Source: Actinomycetes bacterium
GTDB taxonomy: Bacteria; Actinomycetota; Acidimicrobiia; Acidimicrobiales; JAMCPL01
Direction of reading: 5' to 3'
Assembly: GCA_021816935.1 (NCBI GenBank)
Contig: JAKAWR010000002.1
Span: 191,039-255,038, forward strand
DNA: 64,000 nt
The notes under the pieces were generated by a model that ran no database searches, was not told where the DNA came from, and worked only from the letters and a program-made list of their open reading frames with translations. Shown in pieces: positions 8,893 to 17,885 of this stretch (position 1 is its first letter; every line of letters starts with the position of its first letter). Both the position numbers and the translations under genes were made by a program.

Positions 8893-10446
8893 CTACGGTG
8901 CCACCGCCCCGGAAGGAGGGCTCGTCATGTCCGCCTCCGAAAGGACGCCTGCCATCTCAGCCCCCGGGGAGGGCGCCGGCTCGCTCTGTGCCGCCGGCTC
9001 ATCTTCGAGGAGGTACTCCCTACGCACCTCTACACCGTTCTCGTCAACAATGCTCACGTGCTCCATCAGCCACCTGAGCGCCTTTGCCTTTCTTCTTTCC
9101 GCACGCAGCTCGGGAAGGACCCCGGCCGTTTCCGCCCTCTCACGGGCTGTTTCTATTGTAACCCCCAACCGCCGGCTGAGTGACGACAATTCATCAGCAA
9201 GCTCCTCCTCGGTCACATCGATACCTTCGGCTGCGGCGAGCGCCCGGAGTGCCAAGTCCGTACGGACCTCCCGGACGGAAGCGTCGCGCAACTCGCCGTA
9301 GAACCTCTCCTCTCCCCGTTCCTCGATAAACCTGTCGATGTCAATCCTGTGCTTCTCCAGATCGGCCGCTATGGAGCGGGAACGCTCCCGCATCACGTCG
9401 GCAACCAGTGCCTCGGGCGGCTCTTCGGCGACCAGCTCCGCCAGCGAGCGGGCCGTGGCCTCGGCAAGGACGGACCTCGCAATCATGCGCTTCGCGCTGC
9501 GCAGCCTCTCTGCGAGGTCGTCACGAAGTTCCTGAATCGTCTCGAACTCGGTGGCCAACCTGGCCCACTCGTCGCCTGCCTCGGGCAGGATCTTCTCCTC
9601 CACCTGCTTGACCACAACCTTTACGTACTCCGCAGGCGTCTCTTCCAGGCCGGCCTCGCCCTCGTCCCCCGCATCACCCCGGGATCCGCCCTCCACCGTC
9701 CCGCCCTCCACCTCCGCCAGCGGATCCGGATCCGGATTGACATCGTGCCCGTCTCGCTCCCCGCCTCCTGGATCGTTCCCGGCGCGCCGGGCAGCGGGGA
9801 TCACGACCTCGACCTCATCTCCCACCGATACTCCGATCAGGCGTTCGGCCACCGCCTCGGCCAGGGCGCCCGAGCCCAGTTCATAGACGAAGTCGTCCAT
9901 GTGAAGATGCTGTCCGGAATCGGCCTTGCGTACAACCAGATCTACCGTGAGCACATCGCCCCGACTCGCAGGACGATCCACCTTTGCAAGCTCGGCCCAG
10001 CGCTCCCGTTCCCTGTAAATAGCCTCATCTATGTCGCTGTCCGAGACGATCGGCGAGGGGACGGCAACCTCCATATCTGCATACCCTTCGACGGTTACCG
10101 GGAGACGCACCTCCACTGAAACCTTGATATGAACCACCCCTCCATCGCGGCCGCGATCGACTTCGACGTCGGGACTTGCCACCGGCTCGATATCGAGCTC
10201 GTTGAGCGCCTTCGGATACGCCTTCGAGAAAAGCTCTTCAATGGCGTACCCACGAAGCGCACCTGCCCCGCCCAGGTTCGCCTCCACCACCTGGCGAGGC
10301 GCCTTGCCCGGTCGGAAGCCCTTGATCTTCATACGACCCTGCAGGTCACGAAAAGCGGCATCCATCGCCGCGTCCAACTCGGTCGCATCGCCCTCCAAGC
10401 TGAACCGGACCACGCTCCCCTCGATCGTCTTAGGCGAGACCTGCAT
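8893..10446 (-). CDS. tig: Trigger factor, ribosome-associated chaperone/PPIase
   Basis: Binds nascent chains at the ribosome exit tunnel. The 517 residues from the ATG MQVSPKTIEGSVVRF contain the ribosome-binding domain with signature GFRPGKAPRQVVE, an FKBP-type domain (PASRGDVLTVDLVV onward) and the long helical C-terminal chaperone domain (EFETIQELRDDLAERLRSAK onward). The FKBP domain is interrupted by a roughly 50-residue Gly/Asp/Glu-rich insertion (NDPGGGERDGHDVNPDPDP and following), making the protein longer than the usual 430-470 residues. The insertion sits at a surface loop and need not abolish function. It precedes clpP-clpX on the same strand. Confidence 0.95.
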   Translation of the reverse strand: MQVSPKTIEGSVVRFSLEGDATELDAAMDAAFRDLQGRMKIKGFRPGKAPRQVVEANLGGAGALRGYAIEELFSKAYPKALNELDIEPVASPDVEVDRGRDGGVVHIKVSVEVRLPVTVEGYADMEVAVPSPIVSDSDIDEAIYRERERWAELAKVDRPASRGDVLTVDLVVRKADSGQHLHMDDFVYELGSGALAEAVAERLIGVSVGDEVEVVIPAARRAGNDPGGGERDGHDVNPDPDPLAEVEGGTVEGGSRGDAGDEGEAGLEETPAEYVKVVVKQVEEKILPEAGDEWARLATEFETIQELRDDLAERLRSAKRMIARSVLAEATARSLAELVAEEPPEALVADVMRERSRSIAADLEKHRIDIDRFIEERGEERFYGELRDASVREVRTDLALRALAAAEGIDVTEEELADELSSLSRRLGVTIETARERAETAGVLPELRAERRKAKALRWLMEHVSIVDENGVEVRREYLLEDEPAAQSEPAPSPGAEMAGVLSEADMTSPPSGAVAP

Positions 10447-10814
10447 AAGGACCCCTACTCTACATGGGTTGACCACCGCTCCCGGCACAGCGCTCCGGGT
10501 AAGAGGCTTCGGAGGCGGCGACTACCGATACGGTCGGCCGCACAAGGCACCAAGGGCATGAACCCACCAACAGTGGTAATTCAGCGACCCGTCGTAGCGC
10601 AGATTGACGGATCGTGCTAGAGTATGCACATGAATCGACCCGCTCATTACATCTTGCCGTGCAAGAGGGCCCAAAACGGTGTAGAATCGCTGCCGGGCTG
10701 CATTATGGGGTTCGGTGCCCCAAAGGTGCAAGAGTGCACTGACAGTTACGTACCGGACGAGTGCGCAGGGGAGCGGAGGATGGCTGGAACACCTGTAAGG
10801 GAGTGGCGGAAAGA
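10447..10814. other. Divergent intergenic region between tig and the GGDEF-EAL gene
   Basis: This 368-base stretch must hold promoters for both neighbours. On the plus strand TGTAGAAT near 10679-10686 resembles an extended -10 box but lacks a well-placed -35. On the minus strand TTGGTG-17 bases-TATCGG is a weak candidate for tig. I found no tRNA cloverleaf, terminator or coding signal. An in-frame GTG at 10761 could start the downstream gene earlier. Confidence 0.35.
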
Positions 10815-13800
10815 GTGACCTACGTAACAGGGACCGGCGGGCCGGGCACGGGTGGAGTTCGCCAGGACGTGTCCGGAGCAGTCACCAGTGTCATCGTCCG
10901 CTACGTCAGGGAGAGGGCGGGTAACGACGGCATAACGCGGGTACTGGCTCTGTCCGGCGTCCGCAGGCCGGTTCCGGAGCTGGAGGACCCCACGCAGTGG
11001 AGCTCGTACGGCGAGGTGAGCGCTCTCATCGGTGCAGCCGGCCAGGTTTGCAGCGATGCGGACGTCGCAAGGCATCTGGGCGAGGAGATCCTACGCCAGC
11101 ACGACGGCACGGACGTGGCGAACCTACTGCGATCACTGGGGTCGCCGAAGGAGCTACTGCGCAACGTCGCAGGCGCGGTGGCCAAGTTCTTCACGATCTC
11201 CAGCCTCGAGGTCCTCGAGATCGGAGGGGCTCACGCTATCCTCCGTGCCGCTCCGATCCCGGGGCATCTGCGCGACGTCTACCAGTGCGATTTCACGAAG
11301 GGACTCCTGTCCCAGGTGCCCGTTCTTTTCGGGCTCGTGCCTGCCACGGTGACCGAGTCCGAGTGCGCTGCCAGGGGAGGCAGGTTCTGCCTCTACTCGG
11401 TGGGATGGGAGGAGCACCAGTGGTCCTCCTTCGTCGACGAGCGCCAGAGCCTGTACACGATCGCATGGGGCGGCGACGTGGACGAGGCGGAGGCGGAGCT
11501 CCAGGTCGACGAGGAGACGAAGGTGGAGCAGCTCACCAAGCAGGTTGCGCAGCTCACCACTCGCCTCCAGGACGTCTACTCGACCGCCGCCGACCTGCTC
11601 GCATCGGACAAGATTGACCAGGTCCTCGAGAACGTGACCCGGCGCGCTGCCAACGCCGTCAACGCGCCCAGGTACATCCTCGCCGTCCAGGTCGAGGAGA
11701 ACGCTCCCTACAAGCTCCACTATCACGGTTTCGCTTCCGGCGAGGCGGAGACCATGGCGGCAGAGGTGCTCGTACCGGAGCCCGATACGAGAGGCGGATC
11801 ACGGCTGATCGTCGACGTCCGCTCGCTCCGGCACCACTACGGCCGCCTTGCCGCCATCTACCCGGAGGGCATGACCTTCCTCCCTCAGGAAAGAGAGGCT
11901 CTCTCCGTCTACGCCGACTATGCGGCCACGGCGCTCGACATGGTCACGGCGCTGGACGAGACCAGGCGGTCACACGACACCACGAACGCCCTGCTCCAGT
12001 TTGCAAGAGACCTTTCGCTGCTCACCACGATAGAGGAGGTGGCGACGAAACTCCAGGCCACAGTGCCGGCAGTGATCGGATGCCAGTCGTCAACGGTATT
12101 CCTCTGGGATCCGGCAAGGGATGCGATTGTCTCGCTCGAGCCCGGCAGCGCAGAGGACGGCGGAGAGGCAGGAGAGGCTCTTGACGCTGGCGGCAGCGGT
12201 GAGGTCCACGCCGGTAGCGAAGGTGACGGACGCCTGTACCAGGCGGCGATCGGGGAAGATGCGCCGCCTGAATGGTCCACGGTTCAGGGGGCGAGCCACG
12301 GGGAAGCCGGAGTTGGTCGTGAAGAGAGCCTGCAAGACGAACGCAACACGGACGACGGCGTCCCGGCGGTAATCATCAGCCCGATTGACAGCGTTGTTCT
12401 CAAACACGCGATCGACACACGCGATCTGGTGAGCTGCTCGGGCGGAGATCTAGCGGATCCGCTGTGCGCCCTGCTGGCCGGCAAGGGGGCAGGTTCGGCC
12501 ATACTCGTCCCGATTTCCACGGCCGACGAGTTCATCGGGATCGTCACGGTCGAGTACGAAAGCCGGGAAGGAGATCCCGGAACGCTCGATCACGACGCAC
12601 GGGAGAAGATGGTGGGCCTCGCCAACCAGGCTGCCACCGCTCTGCAGAACGCCGGCCGCGCGGCAGCGATCAGCCACATGGCCTGGCACGACGCCCTGAC
12701 CGGGCTGCCGAACCGCCGCCTCCTCGAAGACCGCGCCGATCAGGTCATCGCCGCGTCGCAACGCAGCGGGGAACCGCTATCCATCTTCTTCATCGACCTG
12801 GATCACTTCAAGCAGGTTAACGACACGCTCGGCCACGCGGCCGGAGACGACCTGATCCAGCAGGTCGCCGATCGGATACGCCATTGCGTGCGCCAGCAGG
12901 ACACCGTGGCAAGGCTCGGAGGCGACGAGTTCGCGGTACTGCTCCCAGGGCTCTCGAACGAGGAGACGATAGTGGCACTTGCGAACCGGATCGGCACCGT
13001 GCTGCGAAAGCCGTTCGACCTGTCGGGTAAGGAGGTCTTCGTCTCCGGATCGATCGGCATTACCACGGCCCCGAGGGACGGCCAGACCTATGACGAGCTC
13101 CTCACCCGGGCCGACGTAGCCATGTACCATTCGAAGACAATCGGGGGAGACACCTTCTCTATCTACAGCGCCGGCGGCGAGATGGCTGCACCTGATGAGA
13201 AGCTGCAACTGGAGCGGGATCTCGCTCACGCGCTGGAACGTTCGGAACTTTTTATTCTTTACCAGCCGTTCATCGACATCGAGACCACGAGGGTGGTCGG
13301 CGTGGAGGCGCTGCTGCGTTGGAGGCACCCCACTCGCGGAGTCCTGGAACCCATCTCTTTCATAGAGATGGCAGAAGGATCGGAGCTTATCGTGCCGATA
13401 GATACCTGGGTCCTCTCGGAATCCTGCAAGCAGCTCCGCCGCTGGATCGATGTGGGGCTTCCGCCTCTCAGGGTATCGGTGAACGTCTGCGCAAAGGACC
13501 TCAACTCCGAGTATTTTGCCGCCTCCGTGCTACAGGCAGTCGCCCAATCCCAGATCGATACGTCGCTTATCGAGCTCGAGTTGACCGAGCGGGTGACCTT
13601 TGACGCTTCGGGGCCAATGGCCCAGAACGTCGAGATGCTCAAGGCCGCAGGGATCGGCTTCTCCGTGGACGACTTCGGCACCGGCTCGTCGGGCCTCGAC
13701 AGGATAGGCACGTTCCCGGTGTCGACTCTCAAGATCGACCACTCGTTCATACAGGTGCTCGGGCCCGACCCGCAGTCGCAGACCATCGTAGAGGCGATCG

Positions 13801-14000
13801 CCCGCCTGGCAAGTGACATGGGCATGAGTTGCGTCGCCGAAGGCGTGGAGACGGCAACCCAGAGCCGGATCCTGCTCCAGAGGGGATGCACGACAGCTCA
13901 GGGGTTCTTCTTCAGCCCGCCACTGCTTCCCACCGATGTCGAAAACCTCCTGCGCTCCTCCCCGGGGCCGGAGATCGAGAACCCGGTACCGACAGCCTGA
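10815..14000 (+). CDS. Sensor GGDEF-EAL protein: diguanylate cyclase/phosphodiesterase with V4R-like and GAF domains
   Basis: Likely makes or breaks cyclic-di-GMP in response to bound signals. It has no clear membrane segment. From the N-terminus: an approximately 200-residue domain ending ECAARGGRFCLYSVGWE that resembles V4R/4-vinyl-reductase-type sensors (tentative), a coiled-coil (TKQVAQLTTRLQDV), two GAF-like regions separated by acidic low-complexity sequence, a GGDEF domain near residue 700 with intact GGDEF, and an EAL domain from about residue 830. The inhibitory I-site RQQD lies five residues before GGDEF. The EAL domain keeps EALLRW, ELTERV, DDFGTGSSG and EGVET, so both active sites look competent. 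The GTG at 10815 follows GGCGGAAAGA; 10761 is the alternative start. It is a single-gene unit. Confidence 0.92.
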   Translation: MTYVTGTGGPGTGGVRQDVSGAVTSVIVRYVRERAGNDGITRVLALSGVRRPVPELEDPTQWSSYGEVSALIGAAGQVCSDADVARHLGEEILRQHDGTDVANLLRSLGSPKELLRNVAGAVAKFFTISSLEVLEIGGAHAILRAAPIPGHLRDVYQCDFTKGLLSQVPVLFGLVPATVTESECAARGGRFCLYSVGWEEHQWSSFVDERQSLYTIAWGGDVDEAEAELQVDEETKVEQLTKQVAQLTTRLQDVYSTAADLLASDKIDQVLENVTRRAANAVNAPRYILAVQVEENAPYKLHYHGFASGEAETMAAEVLVPEPDTRGGSRLIVDVRSLRHHYGRLAAIYPEGMTFLPQEREALSVYADYAATALDMVTALDETRRSHDTTNALLQFARDLSLLTTIEEVATKLQATVPAVIGCQSSTVFLWDPARDAIVSLEPGSAEDGGEAGEALDAGGSGEVHAGSEGDGRLYQAAIGEDAPPEWSTVQGASHGEAGVGREESLQDERNTDDGVPAVIISPIDSVVLKHAIDTRDLVSCSGGDLADPLCALLAGKGAGSAILVPISTADEFIGIVTVEYESREGDPGTLDHDAREKMVGLANQAATALQNAGRAAAISHMAWHDALTGLPNRRLLEDRADQVIAASQRSGEPLSIFFIDLDHFKQVNDTLGHAAGDDLIQQVADRIRHCVRQQDTVARLGGDEFAVLLPGLSNEETIVALANRIGTVLRKPFDLSGKEVFVSGSIGITTAPRDGQTYDELLTRADVAMYHSKTIGGDTFSIYSAGGEMAAPDEKLQLERDLAHALERSELFILYQPFIDIETTRVVGVEALLRWRHPTRGVLEPISFIEMAEGSELIVPIDTWVLSESCKQLRRWIDVGLPPLRVSVNVCAKDLNSEYFAASVLQAVAQSQIDTSLIELELTERVTFDASGPMAQNVEMLKAAGIGFSVDDFGTGSSGLDRIGTFPVSTLKIDHSFIQVLGPDPQSQTIVEAIARLASDMGMSCVAEGVETATQSRILLQRGCTTAQGFFFSPPLLPTDVENLLRSSPGPEIENPVPTA

Positions 14001-14211
14001 CGGCGCTGCCGGCTCCCCCGGTTCTCCCGACCCTCTCCCCCTCGCTCGCGCTCCTCGCTTCACCAACCCTCCTGACCCTCTCCCCTCCCGCTCCCTGACT
14101 AAAGTCTCTACCCGCGCAGAGGGAGCGTCATTAGGATGAGACAACTGGACGGTATGTGTAGCGTCCGTCCACACGTCGGTACAGGCGCCAGCCGCCCGAG
14201 CCGGCCAGCGC

Positions 14212-16089
14212 GTGGGCACGAAATGTGAGATAAGAGGCACCCAGGAGAAAAGGGCAGGAGACATCGGCTTGACATCCACGATCACTTCCGATCTGGCCGT
14301 AACCGCGATCGCTCCTGACCGCTCGTCGCAGCGAGAGCAGCGAGGAGCGGTAGCCGATGCGGGCGACCGCGACAGCAAGGGGCTCGGCCGGCGCAGCACC
14401 TTCGATTTCGTGATCGTCGGAGGTGGGCCGAACGGCCTGGGCATAGCGGCCTACCTGTCCAAGTGGGGATTCTCGGTCTGCATACTGGAAGCCCGGCCGG
14501 AGATCGGCGGAGGTGCCGAGAATGCCGAGCCGATGCCCGGGTTCTCGATCGACCCTCACGCCACCTACCTTTACGGCGCCGCGGCCCCGGCATTCGAGCA
14601 ACTGGAACTGGGCCACTACGGCTTCAAGATGGCCTATACAAAGAACCTCTCCGGCGGCATCTCTCCCGACGGCAAGGCCTTCGCCACGGGCTTCTACAAC
14701 CCGGAGTCGCAGGTTCCTCAGACCTACGAACGCGAGCTCGGTGGTCCCATGGCCGAGATCTTCGTGCAGATGCAGCAGAACATCCGACCCCGTGCCCGCG
14801 ATCTGCTGCGGGCCGTCTATTACACGGCTCCCTACGACGAGAGATGGGGTGTGCCCCGAGAAGAGTTGCCCGGCGTCAAGGTGCTGAAGGAGACCTCCCC
14901 GATCTTCGATCCCGCCTTCACCCTCGACTCTTCGGTTGCGGATCTGGCCGACATGATCGGGCTGCCCGATCCTTTCAAAGCGGTAATGCTGTTCGGCGCC
15001 TGGTATAACGGGCCCCACCCGTTCTGGAAGGGCATGTCGATCCCGGGCATGGCGTGCAACCTTCTCTACACCTACTCCAGCGGGTCGCCGGTGGGCGGCA
15101 TGCACGCGCTCGCCCACTCCCTCGCAAGAGCGGCGCTCGCCCACGGAACGAGGATCTACGTGAACGCTCCCGTAACCGAGATCATCGTCCGGGACGGGCG
15201 GGCAACGGGCGTACGGGTCGACGACAATTCCGTCCTCGAAGAAAAGACGATCAACGCGCGCCTTGCGGTGATAAGCGGGCTTCATGTGAAGCAAACTTTC
15301 CTCGACTTGGTGGGACCCGCACACTTGGCGCCCGATTTCCTCGACCGGGTCCGCGGGATCAGCCTGAAGGGCGGCAGCCTTTTCGTCGCGCATCTCATCA
15401 CGACCGAACTGCCGCAGTACAAGGGCGCCGAAGAGGCATTTGCCGGGGACCGCTACCCGTCCTGCACCGTGATCAACGCGTCGACCGAAGCGCTCATGGA
15501 GGAGATGAGGGACGTCTACTCGTTCAACACCCACCCGACCGATCCGGACCACTACATCGTCCCCATCTGCCAACACGACACCTACGACGCGACGCGCAGC
15601 CCCACCGGCTACTACACCTTGAGCCCGATCTACATGCAGGTCCCCGTGCCGGAGGAGCACCGTGACGGGCCCGACGCGGTCAACGACGCCAAGGAGGAGA
15701 TCGTCGACAACATCGTGACCCTGCTCCGCCGCTACGCACCAAACATGACTCCGGACAAGATAGTCGCCTCCTTCGTCAACACCCCGAGGGACTCCGAATA
15801 CCGCAACATGGCCTTCGTCGGAGGGAACTGGTACGGGGCAAGAGAGGGGGCGGAAGAGTGGGAAAGCAGGCGGCCACTCCCCGAGCTGGCACGCTACCGG
15901 ACACCAATCGACGGCCTGTACCTCTGCAACCACACCTCTCACCCCGGGGGCCTGTGCCTTATCGCCGTGCCCTACAACCTCATGCACATTCTCATCGAGG
16001 ACTTCGAGCCTGTGGCATCGACGACCCCCGGATGGTGGTACCCGTCGCCGTGGCATATAACCGATGCCGAGGGAGGGTCGCTCCGGTGA
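14212..16089 (+). CDS. FAD/NAD(P)-dependent oxidoreductase, phytoene-desaturase/PYROXD2 superfamily (copy 1 of 4)
   Basis: Probable flavin-dependent desaturase or oxidase; the substrate is unknown. After about 60 non-conserved residues comes the dinucleotide-binding motif FDFVIVGGGPNGLGIAAYLS with the acidic end EARPEIGGGAENAE. The C-terminal FAD-contact motif is IDGLYLCNHTSHPGG. Typical length for the family is 500-550 residues; this protein has 625, mostly from the long N-terminus. A TTG at 14269 with AGGAG eight bases upstream is a credible later start and would give about 606 residues. Its stop overlaps the next paralogue as GTGA. The four copies are paralogues in one transcription unit, so they may act as a multi-subunit enzyme or on successive steps. 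Confidence 0.85.
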   Translation: MGTKCEIRGTQEKRAGDIGLTSTITSDLAVTAIAPDRSSQREQRGAVADAGDRDSKGLGRRSTFDFVIVGGGPNGLGIAAYLSKWGFSVCILEARPEIGGGAENAEPMPGFSIDPHATYLYGAAAPAFEQLELGHYGFKMAYTKNLSGGISPDGKAFATGFYNPESQVPQTYERELGGPMAEIFVQMQQNIRPRARDLLRAVYYTAPYDERWGVPREELPGVKVLKETSPIFDPAFTLDSSVADLADMIGLPDPFKAVMLFGAWYNGPHPFWKGMSIPGMACNLLYTYSSGSPVGGMHALAHSLARAALAHGTRIYVNAPVTEIIVRDGRATGVRVDDNSVLEEKTINARLAVISGLHVKQTFLDLVGPAHLAPDFLDRVRGISLKGGSLFVAHLITTELPQYKGAEEAFAGDRYPSCTVINASTEALMEEMRDVYSFNTHPTDPDHYIVPICQHDTYDATRSPTGYYTLSPIYMQVPVPEEHRDGPDAVNDAKEEIVDNIVTLLRRYAPNMTPDKIVASFVNTPRDSEYRNMAFVGGNWYGAREGAEEWESRRPLPELARYRTPIDGLYLCNHTSHPGGLCLIAVPYNLMHILIEDFEPVASTTPGWWYPSPWHITDAEGGSLR

Positions 16090-17885
16090 CACCGCCCCGT
16101 GCCGAGGAACTGCAGTCGGCCATCAGCCTTACCGATACCGACAGGCCGCTCGTGGATCAGTCCCGCGACATCGAGGTCGACGTCGTCGTCGTCGGAGCCG
16201 GTCCGAATGGTCTCATCACGGCGCTGTACCTGGCCGCTGCCGGCCTGCAGGTTGCGGTTGCCGAAAAGCGCTACGAGATCGGTGGTGGCCTTGCCACGGA
16301 GGAGGTTCTCTTCCCCGGCTACTACGCCAACACGCACGCTACCTACCATTACATGGTCGATTTCATGCCCGTACTGTCCGACTTCGAGCTCTCTCGCCAC
16401 GGGCTGAGATTCTACAAGCCGTCGCTCCAGGCCGCCGGTGACATCGGCGGCGAAAAGGTACGCCTCTACAGAGCGCTCGACGACACGAGAGATTTCCTCG
16501 CCCGCAACTCGATCGCCGAGGCCGACTCCTTCGCCACGATGGCGATGGGCTTCCGCCGGATCGTCGGTGAGATCATCGGACCGGCCACGTACCTCCCCCC
16601 GCTCCCGCCGCTCGACACTGTGGAGAAGATGGGAACGACATCCACCGGGCAGGCGTTGCTCGACGTGTCGGAGATGTCGGCAGTCGAGGTGGTGAGTGAA
16701 GCCGCGCTCTCTGATCCGGTTACCGCAACGCTTCTGTACATGTCCTGCCAGTGGGGGATCTCCCCACAGGAGAGCGGCATGGGCTTCATGGTGCCGCTAC
16801 TGATCGACAGGGGGCTCCAGAAGGCTTTCTGCTACGGAGGATCCCACCGCATGGCGAGCGCAATATCGCGTGAGCTTCTCCTGCGAGGAGGGATGGTCCT
16901 CGACAACTCGGAGGTAGTCTCGATACTCGTGGACGGCTCGGAGTCCAGGGCAAGCGGGGTTGTCATGGCCGACGGCAGGACGGTCCATGCGCGCCATGCG
17001 GTGGTATCAAGTCTCGATCCTCGCACCACTTTCATGAATCTCCTGGGAGAAGGGAACCTCGACCGTAACTTTGCCGAGGCGGTTGGCGAGTGGAAGTACG
17101 ACAAGTGGTCGCTGTTCACCGCATTCTTCGTCCTGGAGCGATCCGGAACGGGAGATGGGCATGTGCGGGAAAGCGCGTCCGGCGCAGGCGCCGCTGGCGG
17201 GAGAGGCGGCACACACGGCGGGCCCGGAACCGAGGCACGGGCAGCCGGCCGCATGAATCGCACCGCGGGCACTCAGGTCGGCCAGGAGGAACCGTTCCTC
17301 GAAGTCATCGGCTTCGATTCGACCGACGACGTGATAGCGGTCCTGGAAGCAGTGGAGGGAGGCGACCTGCCGAAGCTCGCAGGCCACCTGACGATGGAAT
17401 CCGAGCTGGACACGGTTCTCGCTCCCAGGGATGGAAGGGTAGTTGGGTTTTTCCAGATGCCGGCGCCGTACGACTTCCCGTGGGAAGAGAAAGCAGGTGA
17501 AGTGACAGATCAGGCCGTGTCGCTGCTCTCCTCGCACGTGCCGGGCTTCCGTGAGCGGCTCGTCCGGATCAAGCTCGAGACCCCGCGGGATATCGAAAGG
17601 CGGCTCGCGTCGATGGTGCGGGGCTCCATCAAGCACGGCGACTACAACCCCCTCCAGATGGGCTACATGCGTCCCAACATCGACTGCTCGGACACGCGGA
17701 CACCCGTTGCGGGCCTCTACCTATGCGGGGCCTCCGTATACCCGGGGGGAATGATCATAGGCGGACCGGGCTACCTCGCAGCCCGCGCCATCTCGAGCGA
17801 CCTCGGCGTCACCTTCCCCTTCTCTGTTCCCGGGCCGATGCAACGCTACGTCGACACCTACCTGAACGGCGTGGTCGAGTGGTGA
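16086..17885 (+). CDS. FAD/NAD(P)-dependent oxidoreductase, PYROXD2-like (copy 2 of 4)
   Basis: The 599-residue flavoprotein begins at a GTG that overlaps the previous stop (GTGA). The FAD site is VDVVVVGAGPNGLITALYLA with EKRYEIGGGLATEE, and the C-terminal motif is VAGLYLCGASVYPGGMIIGG followed by PGYLAARAI. A Gly/Ala-rich insertion of about 50 residues (SASGAGAAGGRGGTHGGPG and flanks) interrupts the substrate domain near residue 365, unlike copies 1, 3 and 4. The closing region RRLASMVRGSIKHGDYNP is shared with copy 4 (RLTTMKQGSIKHGEYSP), so these two are the closest pair. The reaction is not known from sequence. Confidence 0.87.
   Translation: MTPPRAEELQSAISLTDTDRPLVDQSRDIEVDVVVVGAGPNGLITALYLAAAGLQVAVAEKRYEIGGGLATEEVLFPGYYANTHATYHYMVDFMPVLSDFELSRHGLRFYKPSLQAAGDIGGEKVRLYRALDDTRDFLARNSIAEADSFATMAMGFRRIVGEIIGPATYLPPLPPLDTVEKMGTTSTGQALLDVSEMSAVEVVSEAALSDPVTATLLYMSCQWGISPQESGMGFMVPLLIDRGLQKAFCYGGSHRMASAISRELLLRGGMVLDNSEVVSILVDGSESRASGVVMADGRTVHARHAVVSSLDPRTTFMNLLGEGNLDRNFAEAVGEWKYDKWSLFTAFFVLERSGTGDGHVRESASGAGAAGGRGGTHGGPGTEARAAGRMNRTAGTQVGQEEPFLEVIGFDSTDDVIAVLEAVEGGDLPKLAGHLTMESELDTVLAPRDGRVVGFFQMPAPYDFPWEEKAGEVTDQAVSLLSSHVPGFRERLVRIKLETPRDIERRLASMVRGSIKHGDYNPLQMGYMRPNIDCSDTRTPVAGLYLCGASVYPGGMIIGGPGYLAARAISSDLGVTFPFSVPGPMQRYVDTYLNGVVEW

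Noticed and set aside
10447-10814. tRNA or small RNA gene in the divergent gap
   Set aside because: No cloverleaf, T-loop GTTCRA motif or hairpin with a T-run was found.
14131-16092. A 653-residue reading frame antisense to the first FAD oxidoreductase
   Set aside because: It is a mirror of a conserved gene in GC-rich DNA, has no recognisable motif and a composition typical of an antisense frame.
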